Of a stretch of DNA of 64,000 nucleotides, positions 43,125 to 54,210 are shown piece by piece. Below the pieces are notes generated by a model. That model was not told the origin of the DNA and ran no database searches. It was given only the letters and a program-made list of their open reading frames with translations. The position numbers were made by a program, and so were the translations under genes. The DNA is from Gracilaria caudata (taxonomy: Eukaryota > Rhodophyta > Florideophyceae > Gracilariales > Gracilariaceae). The stretch covers positions 1-64,000 of the forward strand of contig JASCIV010000012.1 of NCBI GenBank assembly GCA_030374735.1, written 5' to 3'. How positions within the stretch are numbered: position 1 is the stretch's first letter; each line of letters opens with the position of its first letter.

Positions 43125-44056
43125 TTATCTCTTTTGTGTTACTGGCTTCAATGTGTTTCGCAGCAGTGGATATCTTTTGAGGAAGGAGACGAACGAGAGA
43201 AGCAGGTTTGAAAGTTCCTTACAGATCGGTGTGGAGATGATCGGCATTCGCGAATGCCAGGTGAGGTTGCTATTGCGAGAGATGATTGGCGGGAGATCGA
43301 AGATCTTGGGGCCGGATGTGCGCAGTGATCTCGCGATCACTTGTTTGGCGCTAAGTAGAGATCGGCTTGTGACAAGATGTCTATTGCGATGGGCTGTCTG
43401 TTCCGCTGCCATCCTCAGAAAGAGACGGCCGGCCTGCGTCACACTTGTTGACCTTGTCCTTATGTCTCGGCAGCGATGCTTTCTAATTTTGAAGAACAGA
43501 CGACCAGCCGGAATGAAGTTCGACACCTTTGTCATGTGTACTCGACAGGTTGCGCTTGCATCACGGGTTTCTCTAATTGAGAAATATGCGAGAGGGGGGA
43601 GTCCGCTGGATTACAGAGGCAGGGGATGTGAAAGAAGAGTTGGTGAAGATCATGGGCTAGGAATATTGCACCGGGTCGCCGGCACGGGAGGGCAAGGCCT
43701 GAGCTTGATGATCTTCCTTTTTTGAGGGCCTGGATTTTGACCATTGAGTCTGCAAAAATAATGACCCTGCAATGTTGAACTTTGCGTGAAGTGAGCCATT
43801 CCAGGCTCAAGTAGGCTGTCGTGGCCTCGAGAACATTAAAGTGATCCGTTTTTTTCCATCTGCGTACAAAGGCAGTTTTCCCAGGTATATCTTGGACGAA
43901 AAGCTGGACCAGCCTTGACTGCGCAGCCGGTGCCTCTTGTGACCACGATTGAATAAGTCGCTCTAGTACTGTGGAGCTTGACTCATGATATACCTGTGCA
44001 CCGGCATCAGGAGAAGCATCAAAGCAGAGTATGATATTTGCGATTGGGCTGTGCAT
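43125..44056 (-). pseudogene. RNase H domain and linker of the YR retroelement
   Basis: IANIILCFDASPDAGAQVYH carries the first RNase H Asp, FNVLEATTAYLSLEWL the Glu, and VIIFADSMVKIQALKKGRSS the second Asp. FHIPCLCNPADSPLSHISQ matches the NPADxxSR end block of retroelement RNase H. A second frame (43535-43125) continues as the linker towards the recombinase (PAGRLFFKIRKHRC, STPICKELSNLLLSFVSFL). Confidence 0.8.
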
Positions 44057-44391
44057 ATGTACTGCAGCAAGCGGAAGAAGATTTGCGAGTCATTGGAGTT
44101 CGGCGTGCGTGCGAGTCTGGAGTGATGAGGATTTTTTGTCATATTTCTGATTATAAACCAATAAGTGCTTAGATGAACTGAAAGAAGTGGTCTGTTCCCC
44201 AGCGCAGCCCAGGTTAGCTTCCCTGCGAGTACTTCAGCTCTGGAGGAGGTGAGCTCTTCCGGATATGCAAGGGAGAGAACTTTCTGCTGTGTAGCCAGAG
44301 TCTTTCGTGGGTCCGGGAATGCTATCTTCTAATGAAGATTGATTCGCCAGCCGATAAGTGACACTACCGTGCTGCAAAAATTTCCGAGAGG

Positions 44392-45975
44392 TTACGTTTT
44401 GCTGGCCTTGATGGGGAGTCCATGGGATTGAAACCTCGAGTAGCAGATCCTTTGGAAAATGTGAATTTCGCTTGTGTCCCACTCCTTAAAGACGAAGTTC
44501 ATGTCCTCTATTATGTGCAGGCACATTGCGTCTCCTGCTTTGTGATAGATGATATTGAGACCTCGCGAGAGGTGGAGAAGGTTCGGGTCTCGTTTGCAAT
44601 GCGGGTGCTGCCGGAAGAGAAGGAATGCGCGATTGATTGTTGAGCTCGCTATGTTATGGGCGATATGAACTGCCCATTTGTATCCCATCGGCAGGGTTTG
44701 CTGAAGTGAGCGAAGTAGAGGAGATTCATTGGTCGGGAGCTTCATATTCTCTGACAGGAAGCGCTTGAGTTCAAGAGGTATCTGAAAATTTGAAATCGAT
44801 TGGAAGGGAAAGATCTTTGCCATTTCTATGGGAAGAGGTACATTATGGAACATGTCTTGAATGATGAAGTAGAAGGAGCGAAGATTGCCAGTTCCTATTT
44901 CGTATCTTCGAAACATGTCTGGGCAGGGAAGCTCTGTATACGGGGGGTCGGGAAGGATTTCGTTCTGCAATTTGGGCCAGCTAATTAAACGGTCTCGGTC
45001 GCCATCTTTGGTAACAGCAAAGGAGAACAGGGTTATTGTGTTTGCCAAGGAACGGTACGTTGGATCTTTTTCATCGACGACAGACCATGCTAACATTCCG
45101 GCTTTGTGCGCTTTGAGCAGCACGGCGCTGTACTCTTGACTAGAACCGAGGATTCTCGATTTACGAGATGGTTTCGTGAAATTGTTTTGGAGAGGAGCCA
45201 AGCGAAGGAGGTCTGTCCAGGAAAAGGTTGCTGGTTCTGCATTGGAAAGTAGGTGGCTCCAGGAATTGATACCTTTTGTACCGCAGTGGTCTGGGAGTTC
45301 AATTCGTATAGCTACCAGCGACGTGAAAGATCCCCGGTCGATATGGAGTTGCTCGGTCACTGTAAGAAAATCTTCAAGGGTGGTTTTCCATGAGGCTTCG
45401 GAGTTCACTCCGTCGCTGAAGGCAGGGGAGGGACGACTTTCGGGGCTTGCGTTAGCTCTCGCTTCATTGCCCAGAATCCGTAGCCAGCAGCTCACCCTGG
45501 CGCTGAAGGAGAAAGAAGCAAGGTTGGGTGTCGCGGATGTTGTGGATTGAGACGGTGCGTAAGGGCCACCATAGAGAACGTTTAAACCTTGTGCAATTGT
45601 ATCCAAGATGTTGGATGAGGTGCCTACGGCGGCAAAGCGTGTATACAGGGGAAAGGTACGCGGTCGGGCTGCTCTATAGAGCTGTTTCCCTGCCCTTTTG
45701 GGGCAGGGTTTGAGCCTCTTCTGTTTGGAGACCGCTGGCTCTGGCTTTTTTTTCGTGACAATTTGAATGCGTTTATGGTTTTCACCTCGCTGGCGAATTG
45801 AAGATTGGGCCTGTATTCTATGTCTGATAATAGCGAGTTTGTTGATGGATAAGCTTCTAGAAGTGTGACTGCAACGCTCCACGCTTGGCCTCTGGATGCA
45901 TTTTTCGTTCAAATGGAAGTTTCTACGAATATTAGAGCGTACAACCTTCGACGCGCCACTTCCATCCAGGTACAT
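44392..45975 (-). CDS. reverse transcriptase of the YR retroelement
   Basis: An ATG-started 527-codon frame. The first 250 residues are basic and undefined. RT blocks follow: LFSFAVTKDGDRDRLISWPK with LQNEILP, FYFIIQDMFHNVPLPIE (first catalytic Asp in the FHN-type motif of this group), LQQTLPMGYKWAVHIAHNIA and MCLHIIEDMNFVF, where the usual DD pair reads ED. The LPMGxxW block is typical of DIRS-like RTs. The changed catalytic pair may mean a dead enzyme. The frame itself is uninterrupted. Confidence 0.78.
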   Translation of the reverse strand: MYLDGSGASKVVRSNIRRNFHLNEKCIQRPSVERCSHTSRSLSINKLAIIRHRIQAQSSIRQRGENHKRIQIVTKKKPEPAVSKQKRLKPCPKRAGKQLYRAARPRTFPLYTRFAAVGTSSNILDTIAQGLNVLYGGPYAPSQSTTSATPNLASFSFSARVSCWLRILGNEARANASPESRPSPAFSDGVNSEASWKTTLEDFLTVTEQLHIDRGSFTSLVAIRIELPDHCGTKGINSWSHLLSNAEPATFSWTDLLRLAPLQNNFTKPSRKSRILGSSQEYSAVLLKAHKAGMLAWSVVDEKDPTYRSLANTITLFSFAVTKDGDRDRLISWPKLQNEILPDPPYTELPCPDMFRRYEIGTGNLRSFYFIIQDMFHNVPLPIEMAKIFPFQSISNFQIPLELKRFLSENMKLPTNESPLLRSLQQTLPMGYKWAVHIAHNIASSTINRAFLLFRQHPHCKRDPNLLHLSRGLNIIYHKAGDAMCLHIIEDMNFVFKEWDTSEIHIFQRICYSRFQSHGLPIKASKT

Positions 45976-46088
45976 GACTCCAGGGCTTCTTGCAATGAAT
46001 CGGATTGCAGCAGGGCGAGGTGCAGCACTTTTGCTAGGGTAAATGCTTCTGTTTCTGACGCCATCACTTCGTTGTTCACGCCGCGGCT

Positions 46089-46858
46089 CTATTCCGTATT
46101 CGGTATTGCAAGCTCGAGGTTGATTCCTCTTCTGAGTAGGGCTCGCAAGATCTGCCCCCCCAAGATCTCGGTGACTCTAAGATTTGGGAGGGACGATGCT
46201 TTCCCCGGATACTGGCCAAGATTGACGGGGCGGTTTGGGTTGTGTTTTCCGTTCTCGTCAAGAATACTAACTCTTCTGATGATGACACGCTGCTTCTTTG
46301 CCGGGGGAATTTGATGTTGGTCGGAGTTTTCAAAGAAGTTTTCCAGGGGCGGATGTTTGTTGCGTTGGTTCAGTTGGTTGTCTAAATTTGGGGGGGAGGG
46401 GCAGTCTGGAGCTGGGAGGGCGCTTGGAGGAGTTTGAGGTTGATGCTGCGGTGCATAGAGCTTCCAATGCAAAGCTTTGAGCAACAGCTTTTGTGTCGAA
46501 GCATCCGAATTGAACGAAGGCAATGTGGGATCGTACTGCTTGCCTTTTTGCATAAGGTTGAGGAGTGTTGCTGGATCGTTTTCAGACAGCTGTTCGAAAT
46601 CATGCACTGAGGATTGCAGTATCTTTTGAAGAGCTTGCTCGCATTCTTGGGTTTATTTTGCTGGTTTTGTAAAGAGGTCTGAATTTTAAGCACGGCGATG
46701 ACCCTGTCGTTGTGATTGGTCAAGCGAGATATATTGGCTTTGGCGGCGGGAGGAGCCGCATCAATAACAGCTTGCAACTGCTCATCTGTTAGATTTGCGA
46801 TTGTCGAAAATGTTTCGGACACAAGAGTGTCGATGGTAACTCTAACTGTTTCTGGCAT
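46089..46858 (-). pseudogene. Gag-like ORF of the YR retroelement
   Basis: The ATG at 46858 starts MPETVRVTIDTLVSETFS and LTDEQLQAVIDAAPPAAKAN, a helical region. A frame change near 46,640 leads into HDFEQLSENDPATLLNLMQK, a Pro/Gln-rich stretch, and KKQRVIIRRVSILDENGK, ending at 46089. No zinc knuckle is seen. Position upstream of the RT supports a Gag role. Confidence 0.5.
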
Positions 46859-47866
46859 GGCAAGGTACGTTGGTCTGTTATGGGAACGGTTGTTTGTTTG
46901 GGGTGCGGTGGAATGGAAGTGACGATACGTGGTGTCGTTGTGATTCAGTAACAGGCTCCGCTTTGCAGATTCTCCACAAATACTGGTGGGAGCACCGGGT
47001 GCGGTAGGGCTGCATCAAAAGCGGTAAAGGCGGAATAAAGCCTTGTTTCTGGTTTGCTAAACGAAATAATTGCAGACCTGACTTTGGGGAAGTGAGCTGT
47101 CGAATATGAGTGAGGACTTATGTTTAAAGCGCTTTCCGTGGCAAGGAGTACGAAACGGGGTCTCAAGGCTTTAGAGCAGGTAAACGGAGGGCAAGGCTTC
47201 TAATCAGAAAAGAAAAGCTCCTGAAGAAGAAGCAGAGCGGAAAGTCGACGGCGGTGACACAGAGAGATGCCTGTCGATGAGTGATTCATCCGGTTAAGGA
47301 AAGCCGTCGTCGTCCACTTTCCGTAATTATAAAAAGTACATTCTCGTTCCTTTAATTGCCAGTAAAGCTCTACAACTTTTGTTATGGTGCCAAAAAAGCT
47401 CAACAAAGTTTTCGTCGATTACTCTGTGTCCCCAAAATGTGCATAGTGAGTAATTGAAGTGGATATTCACACATTTCATAGCCAAGCTCCTACTGGGCTG
47501 GCAACTGCTCTAATTAGATCAAAATTCGAAGCCAATTTAAGAAAATCTGCTATAAAGCTATCTCCAACGCAGCTGAAAATATGAATTGTATTTAGTATTC
47601 TTCAATATACGGCAGGTATCTCATCCCCGCTGTAGATGGAAATGAAAATTTTGAAATTCATTCTATCCATTTTGAAATAAAAATATCCCGGGAGTTGCGG
47701 CAGATCACGAATTTCACATTCTGTGCCGTTTTTCATAACTCTCATTAACCTGCTCTACAATGGTATTCGAAGCGATACAACAGAAACAATAAACCTGTCA
47801 TGAAAGAGGTTCGTAGTACACATTTACAAGAATACGTCACCGGAAAACAGGCGCTTGCCATATCTT
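46859..47866. other. spacer between YR element and Harbinger relic
   Basis: No gene is supported. It should hold the 5' terminal repeat of the YR element, which I could not define. Confidence 0.35.
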
Positions 47867-48465
47867 TTATAAAGCTGTGTTATTTTCAACAAGCAAAGAA
47901 ATAAACCTGATGCAAATACAGCTCGTGCCGGAACGTAGAGTGTAATAACATAAACAGCTTACGTCTCTTATTCGTAGCTTCATGACGTGCTCTGATGCAT
48001 TTCCAATACGAAATGTTTTCATTGACACCACAATTCGTGCGCTTATCATGATAACCTCTGTCTGCGACTACGATCTCCATTGGTTTTGACAAACATGTAA
48101 TACGCTTTTGAAAGATTATGAGATCAGTACATTAACCGGCCGGAAACGGTCCGTATCCCCACACAATCCTTCTCGTACCAATTCCAACACAAACGTAGTA
48201 TAGTAGAGCTGCTCTGCTGAATTTGTGAGAATATAATTTTCCATCGAATGGTGTAGGCTCATTTATAAGCACAATCAATCCCATATACACTAAATTCGTA
48301 AACGCTTCCTTCACTCCTCATATGCCTGCCGTCCCACGATATCTTTGACCAAGTTAGTAATGTTCTTCCGCACAATCTACAAATTTTAAAGAAACGTACC
48401 ATGTTTAATCTTGCCAAGGCCTGGACCAACAAACGGCTCCATTTACGATATGCTTTTTCAGACAA
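47867..48465 (-). pseudogene. second Harbinger-type transposase, frameshifted
   Basis: Minus-strand fragments in several frames give KWSRLLVQALARLNM, then after a 57-nt intron-like segment (48399-48343, GTACGT donor, TACTAAC branch, AAAG acceptor) ISWDGRHM, VYGIDCAYK (first Asp), NEPTPFDGKLYSHKFSRAAL, VWGYGPFPAG, MEIVVADRGYHDKRT (second Asp) and CIRARHEATNKRRKLF (Glu), ending FRHELYLHQVYFF. These match the 33299 copy block by block. Stops and frame changes mark it as dead. Confidence 0.8.
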
Positions 48466-48901
48466 ACACGCCTAACTTGCAAGGACACACTCCGCGTTGT
48501 ACACTTTGAAAATCATTAGGCCCCACAGTAAATGGCAAGCTAAAGACTTCTAAGGTAGCCTGTGCCTTAAGGTTTGCCCGTGTTTGTGGCCACACCCTCC
48601 GACACGAAAATATGTTTGGGAAAAAAATTGCGCACGTAAATTGGTCGCAGCATGCTTGGGTTCCCGTGACGAATCCGACGACGGTTACAGTAGAGGGCGG
48701 TGGGCCGAGGTGGTGGAGAGAAGTGAATATATTTGGCCTGGTCTGGTCGTTTTCGAGTCTGTTGGGAACTGGAAAGGTGTACGCAAGCATTTATCGCTGC
48801 ATCTGAAAAGAAGATCACGGACATATCTGATATTATGGCTGACAGTTTAAACTTTCTCCTCTTGCGGTATGCATCGCATTCCAACGACTGGTGAAATTCG
48901 C

Positions 48902-48973
48902 GTCTCGCTCCGCGGCGAGCAAATCGAGGAGTGGCCGGAGCGAAGGACTTAACGCGCAGCCGCGGAGCGAGAC
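48902..48973. repeat. 15-bp perfect inverted repeat (hairpin)
   Basis: GTCTCGCTCCGCGGC at 48902-48916 and its exact complement at 48959-48973, with a 42-nt loop. It is more GC-rich than its surroundings. Function unknown. Confidence 0.6.
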
Positions 48974-49236
48974 TCGAACACAGGTGCAAACCTATTTGTC
49001 GAAACGCGAACATGAAAGTTAAGGCCAGGACAACCGTTGTGAGCGTTTACGAGGACGCTCTACTTCTTCAAATGGAGAATCAACGAACAGATTAGATGGA
49101 GTTGCTTCTTGTTCTGTTCTGGAGTTACCTCGCGCTCCTTTTTATCCTCTTCCCACTTCTCGCGTCTTAGATCTAGTTCCCGTTCATGGACAGCTAGTTT
49201 GCGTTTTTCGAGAGGCTTCCTCTCCTCCCACATCTT

Positions 49237-49758
49237 TTACATCTCGCCATCCCAATCGTTGAGATCGTTCGAATCATTTTTTGTTCTACGAATCCTTGAT
49301 TTCATGCGTTCACTCCGGTCCTCGCTGCTCTCGGTCTTCGCTACTTTGGTGCACCTTTTTTCAAGCGCCATATCTTGAAGACGCTCTCCAGCTGCTACAA
49401 GTCTTTCGTCCTTCGAAGTGGCCTCATTCCTCTCGGCGGCCTCCTGCCGCTCGAACTTCTCTTTTTCAGCTATTAATTCATCCAGTAGAAATTCGAACTC
49501 GCCAAACTCCTCTGCTATTCCCGAAGCCGCACAGTTTTGCTTATTTTGTTTACTTCGAGAGCGCACTAGAGAGCGGAATTTATCTCGTAAAGTCTTCACA
49601 GATGGCTGTGTCTGATACTGCCAAGTACTACATGGTGCATTTCGTAGAAAAAGCTTTCGCACTTTTTCAAACTTCTTGTCGTTTTCTCCATATCTCACGA
49701 GATGGGCGTCTGCCACACGAAAGCATTGAAGTACCAAATTTCGAAAAGCCTCGTTCAA
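49237..49758 (-). CDS. Myb/SANT-like DNA-binding protein, Harbinger accessory type
   Basis: The frame opens after a stop with RRFSLNEAFRNLVLQCF, then RVADAHLVRYGEN, a variable insert, and SVKTLRDKFRSLVRSRS, AASGIAEEFGEFEFLLDELI, and a charged coiled coil (EKEKFERQEAAERNEATS). Three-helix spacing with LRDKFRSLV and the SGIxEE block is typical of trihelix/Myb-SANT-like proteins, which in PIF/Harbinger elements are encoded by the second gene. There is no clean ATG (the frame starts at a TTG), so the N-terminus is probably frameshifted. The Harbinger relic lies 0.8 kb downstream on the same strand. Confidence 0.55.
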   Translation of the reverse strand: MNEAFRNLVLQCFRVADAHLVRYGENDKKFEKVRKLFLRNAPCSTWQYQTQPSVKTLRDKFRSLVRSRSKQNKQNCAASGIAEEFGEFEFLLDELIAEKEKFERQEAAERNEATSKDERLVAAGERLQDMALEKRCTKVAKTESSEDRSERMKSRIRRTKNDSNDLNDWDGEM

Positions 49759-50609
49759 AGAGAATCGACGTAGTTATAAAGATGGTGCCGTTTTTTGCGT
49801 ATTAATGGTGTCATGGCATTTTGTACCTACATCTGAAGAAGATGTGGAAATCCTTTTTCGTGATGAGACGTGCGGTTCTGAAGCCTGCTCCGGAGGCTTT
49901 GTCTGCGGTGTTGGGCTTTATTGTCTGACTGACGCCTTCATTATGATATGAGATAAGCTTGGACCTATTCGAGAATTGCAAGCCAAAGGAGAGATTCTAT
50001 AACTCCATCAAAGTCTGCAAGTCTGTCGGCGGAGTTTGAAGACGTACGAAGGACAGTCCATCCTTATGATGACGTGTAAAGTGCACTGGATACGAAAACC
50101 GGTTTCGTATCTTTACGAATTTCCAGACGCCATTTTTCGTTTCTAGATCGCAATTTCGTATCGTGTCTGTTGTGATCAATGTGGCTACGAAAAACGCTAC
50201 GAAATTCGTACTGCGTAATTCCTCTATTCAGGAAGGTTATGGACACAGCGTGGTTGCACTATAAAAGTCAGAGTGCACTGCATTCAAAAGTTCTCGCCCA
50301 ACTAGGAAAGGAATATTCGCCAAAAATTCGAATACTGGGCATGAAAAAACTGCTCTTTCATCACGCCAAAAATTTTTAGAGCGACACAGATGTTGTCATC
50401 CGTGTGCAGCCCCGCCAAGACTGGTCTTTTAACTGGCTCAGTTTCGAGCGCAGCTGCAGCTGCGCGAGCTGGCAGAGAATGAAATAAAAAGGGTATTTCC
50501 TCGAGCTCCTGAGCACAAGGAGGACAGGGGGCAGCATTTTGCTGCCCATTCTATTCTTGAACGCGATCATTGATCGATCGCGCTACTGGCGAAAACCCAG
50601 AGAACGCTC
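49759..50609. other. spacer with a TACGAAA-type palindrome
   Basis: No gene. GATACGAAA (50089-50097) is inverted at 50103-50111 around ACCGG, and related tacgaa/ttcgta words recur to about 50,220. Confidence 0.4.
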
Positions 50610-51257
50610 TTGCTCCTTTGTCCTCGCTACCAAGCGCGCACTAGCGCTATTTCTTCATCTGTCGCGCCTCTGCTGTCCACGTTCACCATAGTTATGGGCC
50701 CAGGAATTAAGGGCTCACAAGAGCAGAACCTTTTTGATCTCCCAGCTTTTGCACCTGACCTCGACATGTGCAATTGGCGTCGCCTTGTTGAGAATTGGGT
50801 GGAAATTATGAAAGCTGCTCACGACCAGTGTGGTGACCGTCATTACAAAACTTTGTGAAAGGTCGTCGAAGATTTTATACTTGCTGGCCCTCCTTCAAAA
50901 ATCCAGAAATTCCACTCTGGGCGATCCTCACGTTTCACAGTAGGCACATTTGCAATGGACACCGATATCGTATTTAATCGACTGCATATCCATCAATCAC
51001 CAGATCACAGCATCTCTTTCAATGTGACGCAAAATCTTCATGTTATAGCTCCAATCGAACTCGAACGTAATATGCGCAGGCAACGCGACGCAAGATGCAC
51101 AACAGCAGAAGCTTCGCAATTCCTCAGATTAACTGGATCCCTCAACTGCTTAGGACACGGTGTTCTCCCAGCTACTCCATATGAAATCATGTTTAAAGAT
51201 GCGGCTATCCTTGCAACGGATGAATTCCAGCTTTTTCCAACGCGTCTGTCCTCCTGA
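50610..51257 (+). pseudogene. retroelement fragment, RT-end/Gag-like
   Basis: One frame, interrupted only by a TGA at 50856-50858 (in YKTL-KVVEDF, a plausible Trp site), gives LFDLPAFAPDLDMCNWRRLV, then VFNRLHIHQSPDHSISFNVT, IELERNMRRQRDARCTTAEA and FLRLTGSLNCLGHGVLP. The last three look like the thumb-to-RNase H linker of a retroelement Pol in protists or fungi. Domain assignment is tentative; a deletion joining Gag-like and Pol-like parts is possible. Confidence 0.4.
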
Positions 51258-52784
51258 CAAAGATACTGTTCCCAATCACAGCGTCATGTATTGTCCAAAA
51301 TACCGACCACGACATGGGGAAAGAGGCTCAGAAAAATTGTTTTTGTATCTCGGACTACCGGAGAAATAATCTATGAGCAGTCTCTTGTATGCTTCGTCGC
51401 AGTCGCGTTGCAGGTTTGCGCTTTTCCCTGCTGCGAACCTCCAACGACGGTCTTGTGAGAGGCTTTTTTGGAAAGGAATGCCTGGGGAGAATTGACGACA
51501 ATTTCCTCGTCGTCGTAAGCGTCAGTTTTATGTTAAGAATGCATTGCTCTCGATGCACAAGAATTTTTTATGCCATAGAATGGTGGCGGTGGGGACGCAC
51601 GTTGGTTTTGACTGGCCGTTTAACCATCGCAATTACTGAATCCTGTACCCAATGAAGTTTGAACAAGTGCACCAAAGTGCAAAGAAGTTGCTCATCGTGT
51701 ACGAAACCGCCACATACCAGATAAGATCTTGGTTTACCAATAAAAAAAATAAAACATGCGCTGGAAAAGTTCGTAAATGGCGCAAATAACCGGCGGAATC
51801 GTGCGGCATACCCCAAACTTGGCCACAGACATGGCGAAAAGGTCTTTGTTGCTTCCTTCCAGAGAAGTTTCGAAAGCCATGGCTCTTTAGCAACGCTGAT
51901 CGATAAGGGCAACGATGCGCGACAATTTTTGGACCAAGCCGTTCTTGATTAAAGACACTTAGCGGCCAAGAAAACGCACACAAAGAAAGATGATGCAGAG
52001 CGAGCATTAAACCGAAACAAAGAGTCAAGAACGGGTAAAGAGAAGCGTAGTCGCGAGCGAAATGAAACGTTTAAGAAGAAGAAAAGTCTTCGCCAAAAAG
52101 ATCAAGAACGTAAAGAGCAGGGCTGGAAAGCAGCAGACCTAGAGCCGGTTAGTGCGCAGTCTCGAATTACGAACGCCGCAACCACAAGCACCGCATCGCA
52201 ACGCCGAGAGGGTAAGCAGCTTGGAATCCTTGTCAATCTTTTGGCAAGAAGCAAAAACTTCCAAGTTGCTGAACCTGTTTTCACTCTTCCACTTCTCTGC
52301 CATAGTAGCCGCTTGGCATTAACCCGGATCTTCATGGCATGTGCAAGGGAGTGACAGTTGCCTGTGTCCCTACTACTAAAGAGCTCTAAACGTTGGAGTT
52401 AATAGGAAAGGTGAGGTGAAAAACTAAGGCGACCAGGCGCCTGGGATGCGGGATTAAACCCGTGTTGTCGTCTCTTTTTAGGGTCGCGACGGATGTAACG
52501 GCGAGCGGAAAGCACGCTGCGTAGAGAGCGTAGGCGACCGAGCGAAGCGAGGGATTCGAAGCCACCGGAGCGACGCTATGAAGTAAAGAAGGAAGAGTTT
52601 TACAAATTATTGCTTTGTTCTAAGTCATCATTTTCGTGCCCTTGGCCTTCGACAGCAGCACCTTTGGCTTCGTATCTAGAACTTCGCAGGGGAGGGTAGC
52701 GAGTTCGGTGCGTCTGGCAATTGAAAAGCAAGGCTGCAGTGTGATACGCAACTGGAAATAGGGCTTTCTCGAACTGCCAACGTC
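51258..52784. other. low-information region
   Basis: Short frames on both strands without motifs. A plus-strand reading near 51,710-51,780 (QIRSWFTNKKNKT) faintly recalls a homeodomain third helix but lacks the rest. CCAGGCGCCTGG at 52433-52444 is a perfect 12-bp palindrome. Confidence 0.3.
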
Positions 52785-53865
52785 TCAAGAAAATTCGAAA
52801 TCCATTATTGAAATAACCGACGACCCACTCATTGACTCTACGTTGATTCTTGATACATTTATTGTCGACAGATCTGTACACCTACGGCGTGCTCTCATTT
52901 CCGGTATAGGGCAAACGAGTGCGCCACTTCCAGCCCGACCCACATCAGCCATTCCATGCTGCCCGGGAGAGAAAGGACGTGGAGTCACGAAACAATTCAG
53001 AAATTGTTTGGAGAATGAGATCGCTCTCTGCACCCTTACCCGATATTCGAAGACGAATAAACCGTTCAAACAATTATAGAAAGCCAGCACGGCCCGTGCA
53101 CGGGCCTTCTTGTACCCGTCATAAGCACGTTCTTGTTTGAGTTCTTCCTTTGTCGACAAGGCTTGTTTTTGCTTCCGTCAACAAAGAAAATTCATCACGG
53201 AAACCCAATGATTAGGCCTTGCCACATGTACCTCTTCGTCGGGCCTTTTATTGAACTTTGGCCCATGCGCATCCAACCATCTGAACAAGGCATAGAAAAC
53301 CTGTCTAAAGGAGTTCGAAGCCGTTTCTTACGATATTGCGCAACGATTCGCTACTTTAATCCGTCCTCATTTGGTCTTTCAAACATATCAAGAAAGAAGA
53401 ACAGCATTTTTCATGGGTATTCCATCGTCTTTTACGAGGCATTCTGTGTTGCTTCTCGTAATCGTTACAAACTTCGACTACAGAAAGCTCCAAACGGTAT
53501 CGCACTAAGCTATGCAGATTATCAGAGTCCTCTTTGGACCAATTCACCGTTGTGTCAAAAAGAACCTGAGGTTGGTATCATCGTAGCGCATATTTTTATA
53601 TACCTGAGAAGAGGAGCGAAGCTTTTGAGCCGGAAGCAGGATTCTTGTGGCCCGTTTGACGGTCTTCATCGTTGTTAATGCACTCGGAGAGAGAGGATTC
53701 AATCTGTGCGCTGAGCGAGATCCTTGGTTGATAGGTATTTTCGTGTGTGTGGCTATCTGCCAAATTTGCTCCAGGAGAAGCAAGGGGAAAAAAATAGCGT
53801 TGCTTCCATGCCGTCAACTCGCGCGACAGCACTTCATGTACGAATGGGCGCATCTGTACATACAA
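52600..53865 (-). pseudogene. unresolved transposon-like coding fragments
   Basis: Minus-strand frames include VNWSKEDSDNLHSLVRYRL (about 53,540, Myb/SANT-like), AFYNCLNGLFVFEYRVRVQ and FALFPVAYHTAALLFNCQTH-type segments near 52,750 that recall the C-terminal helices of DDE transposases. The plus strand is also open (53133-53678), so strand is not certain. Family not identified. Confidence 0.25.
53091..53106. repeat. 16-bp perfect palindrome
   Basis: GGCCCGTGCACGGGCC reads the same on both strands. Confidence 0.6.
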
Positions 53866-54210
53866 GAAGAGTTCGAGCTTTTTTTGAAATCAGAGAACTC
53901 TCTGCAATCAAGAATTAAGCGCTAAGGGAAAAATTTCTTCTTTAAAAACCGCTATTAGAGGCACGAAGTACCCTCTTGGAGCGCACAATTCAGGACCGAT
54001 TGTTTGCTACGACCACGCCTAGTAAAAGAAGCGCACGCGCCGACTTGTCACAGTGACCGCCACGCGTGACTGGCAGATATTCAAGCCTCTCCAGTAGCTG
54101 TTTTCAGGAATTGACGTAACTGCCAATAACTGACTGAAAGTCTAACGTTTCCAATATTTCCACGTGAGACGTTGTACATGTTGTCACGTGCAAAATCTTG
54201 TACCGATGTA

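Larger units (their letters stand above)
42360..46858 (-). mobile_element. DIRS-like tyrosine-recombinase retrotransposon
   Basis: On the minus strand, in order, lie a Gag-like ORF (46858-46089), an RT (45975-44392), an RNase H (44056-43532), a linker and a tyrosine recombinase (about 43,087-42,360). RT plus tyrosine recombinase, without a DDE integrase, defines the DIRS/Ngaro-type order. No methyltransferase was found. The terminal repeats that would separate DIRS from Ngaro types were not located, so the outer edges are the coding limits only. Confidence 0.8.

Noticed and set aside
51710..51780. Homeodomain-like third helix
   Set aside because: Only a short QIRSWFTNKKNKT similarity, without the first two helices.
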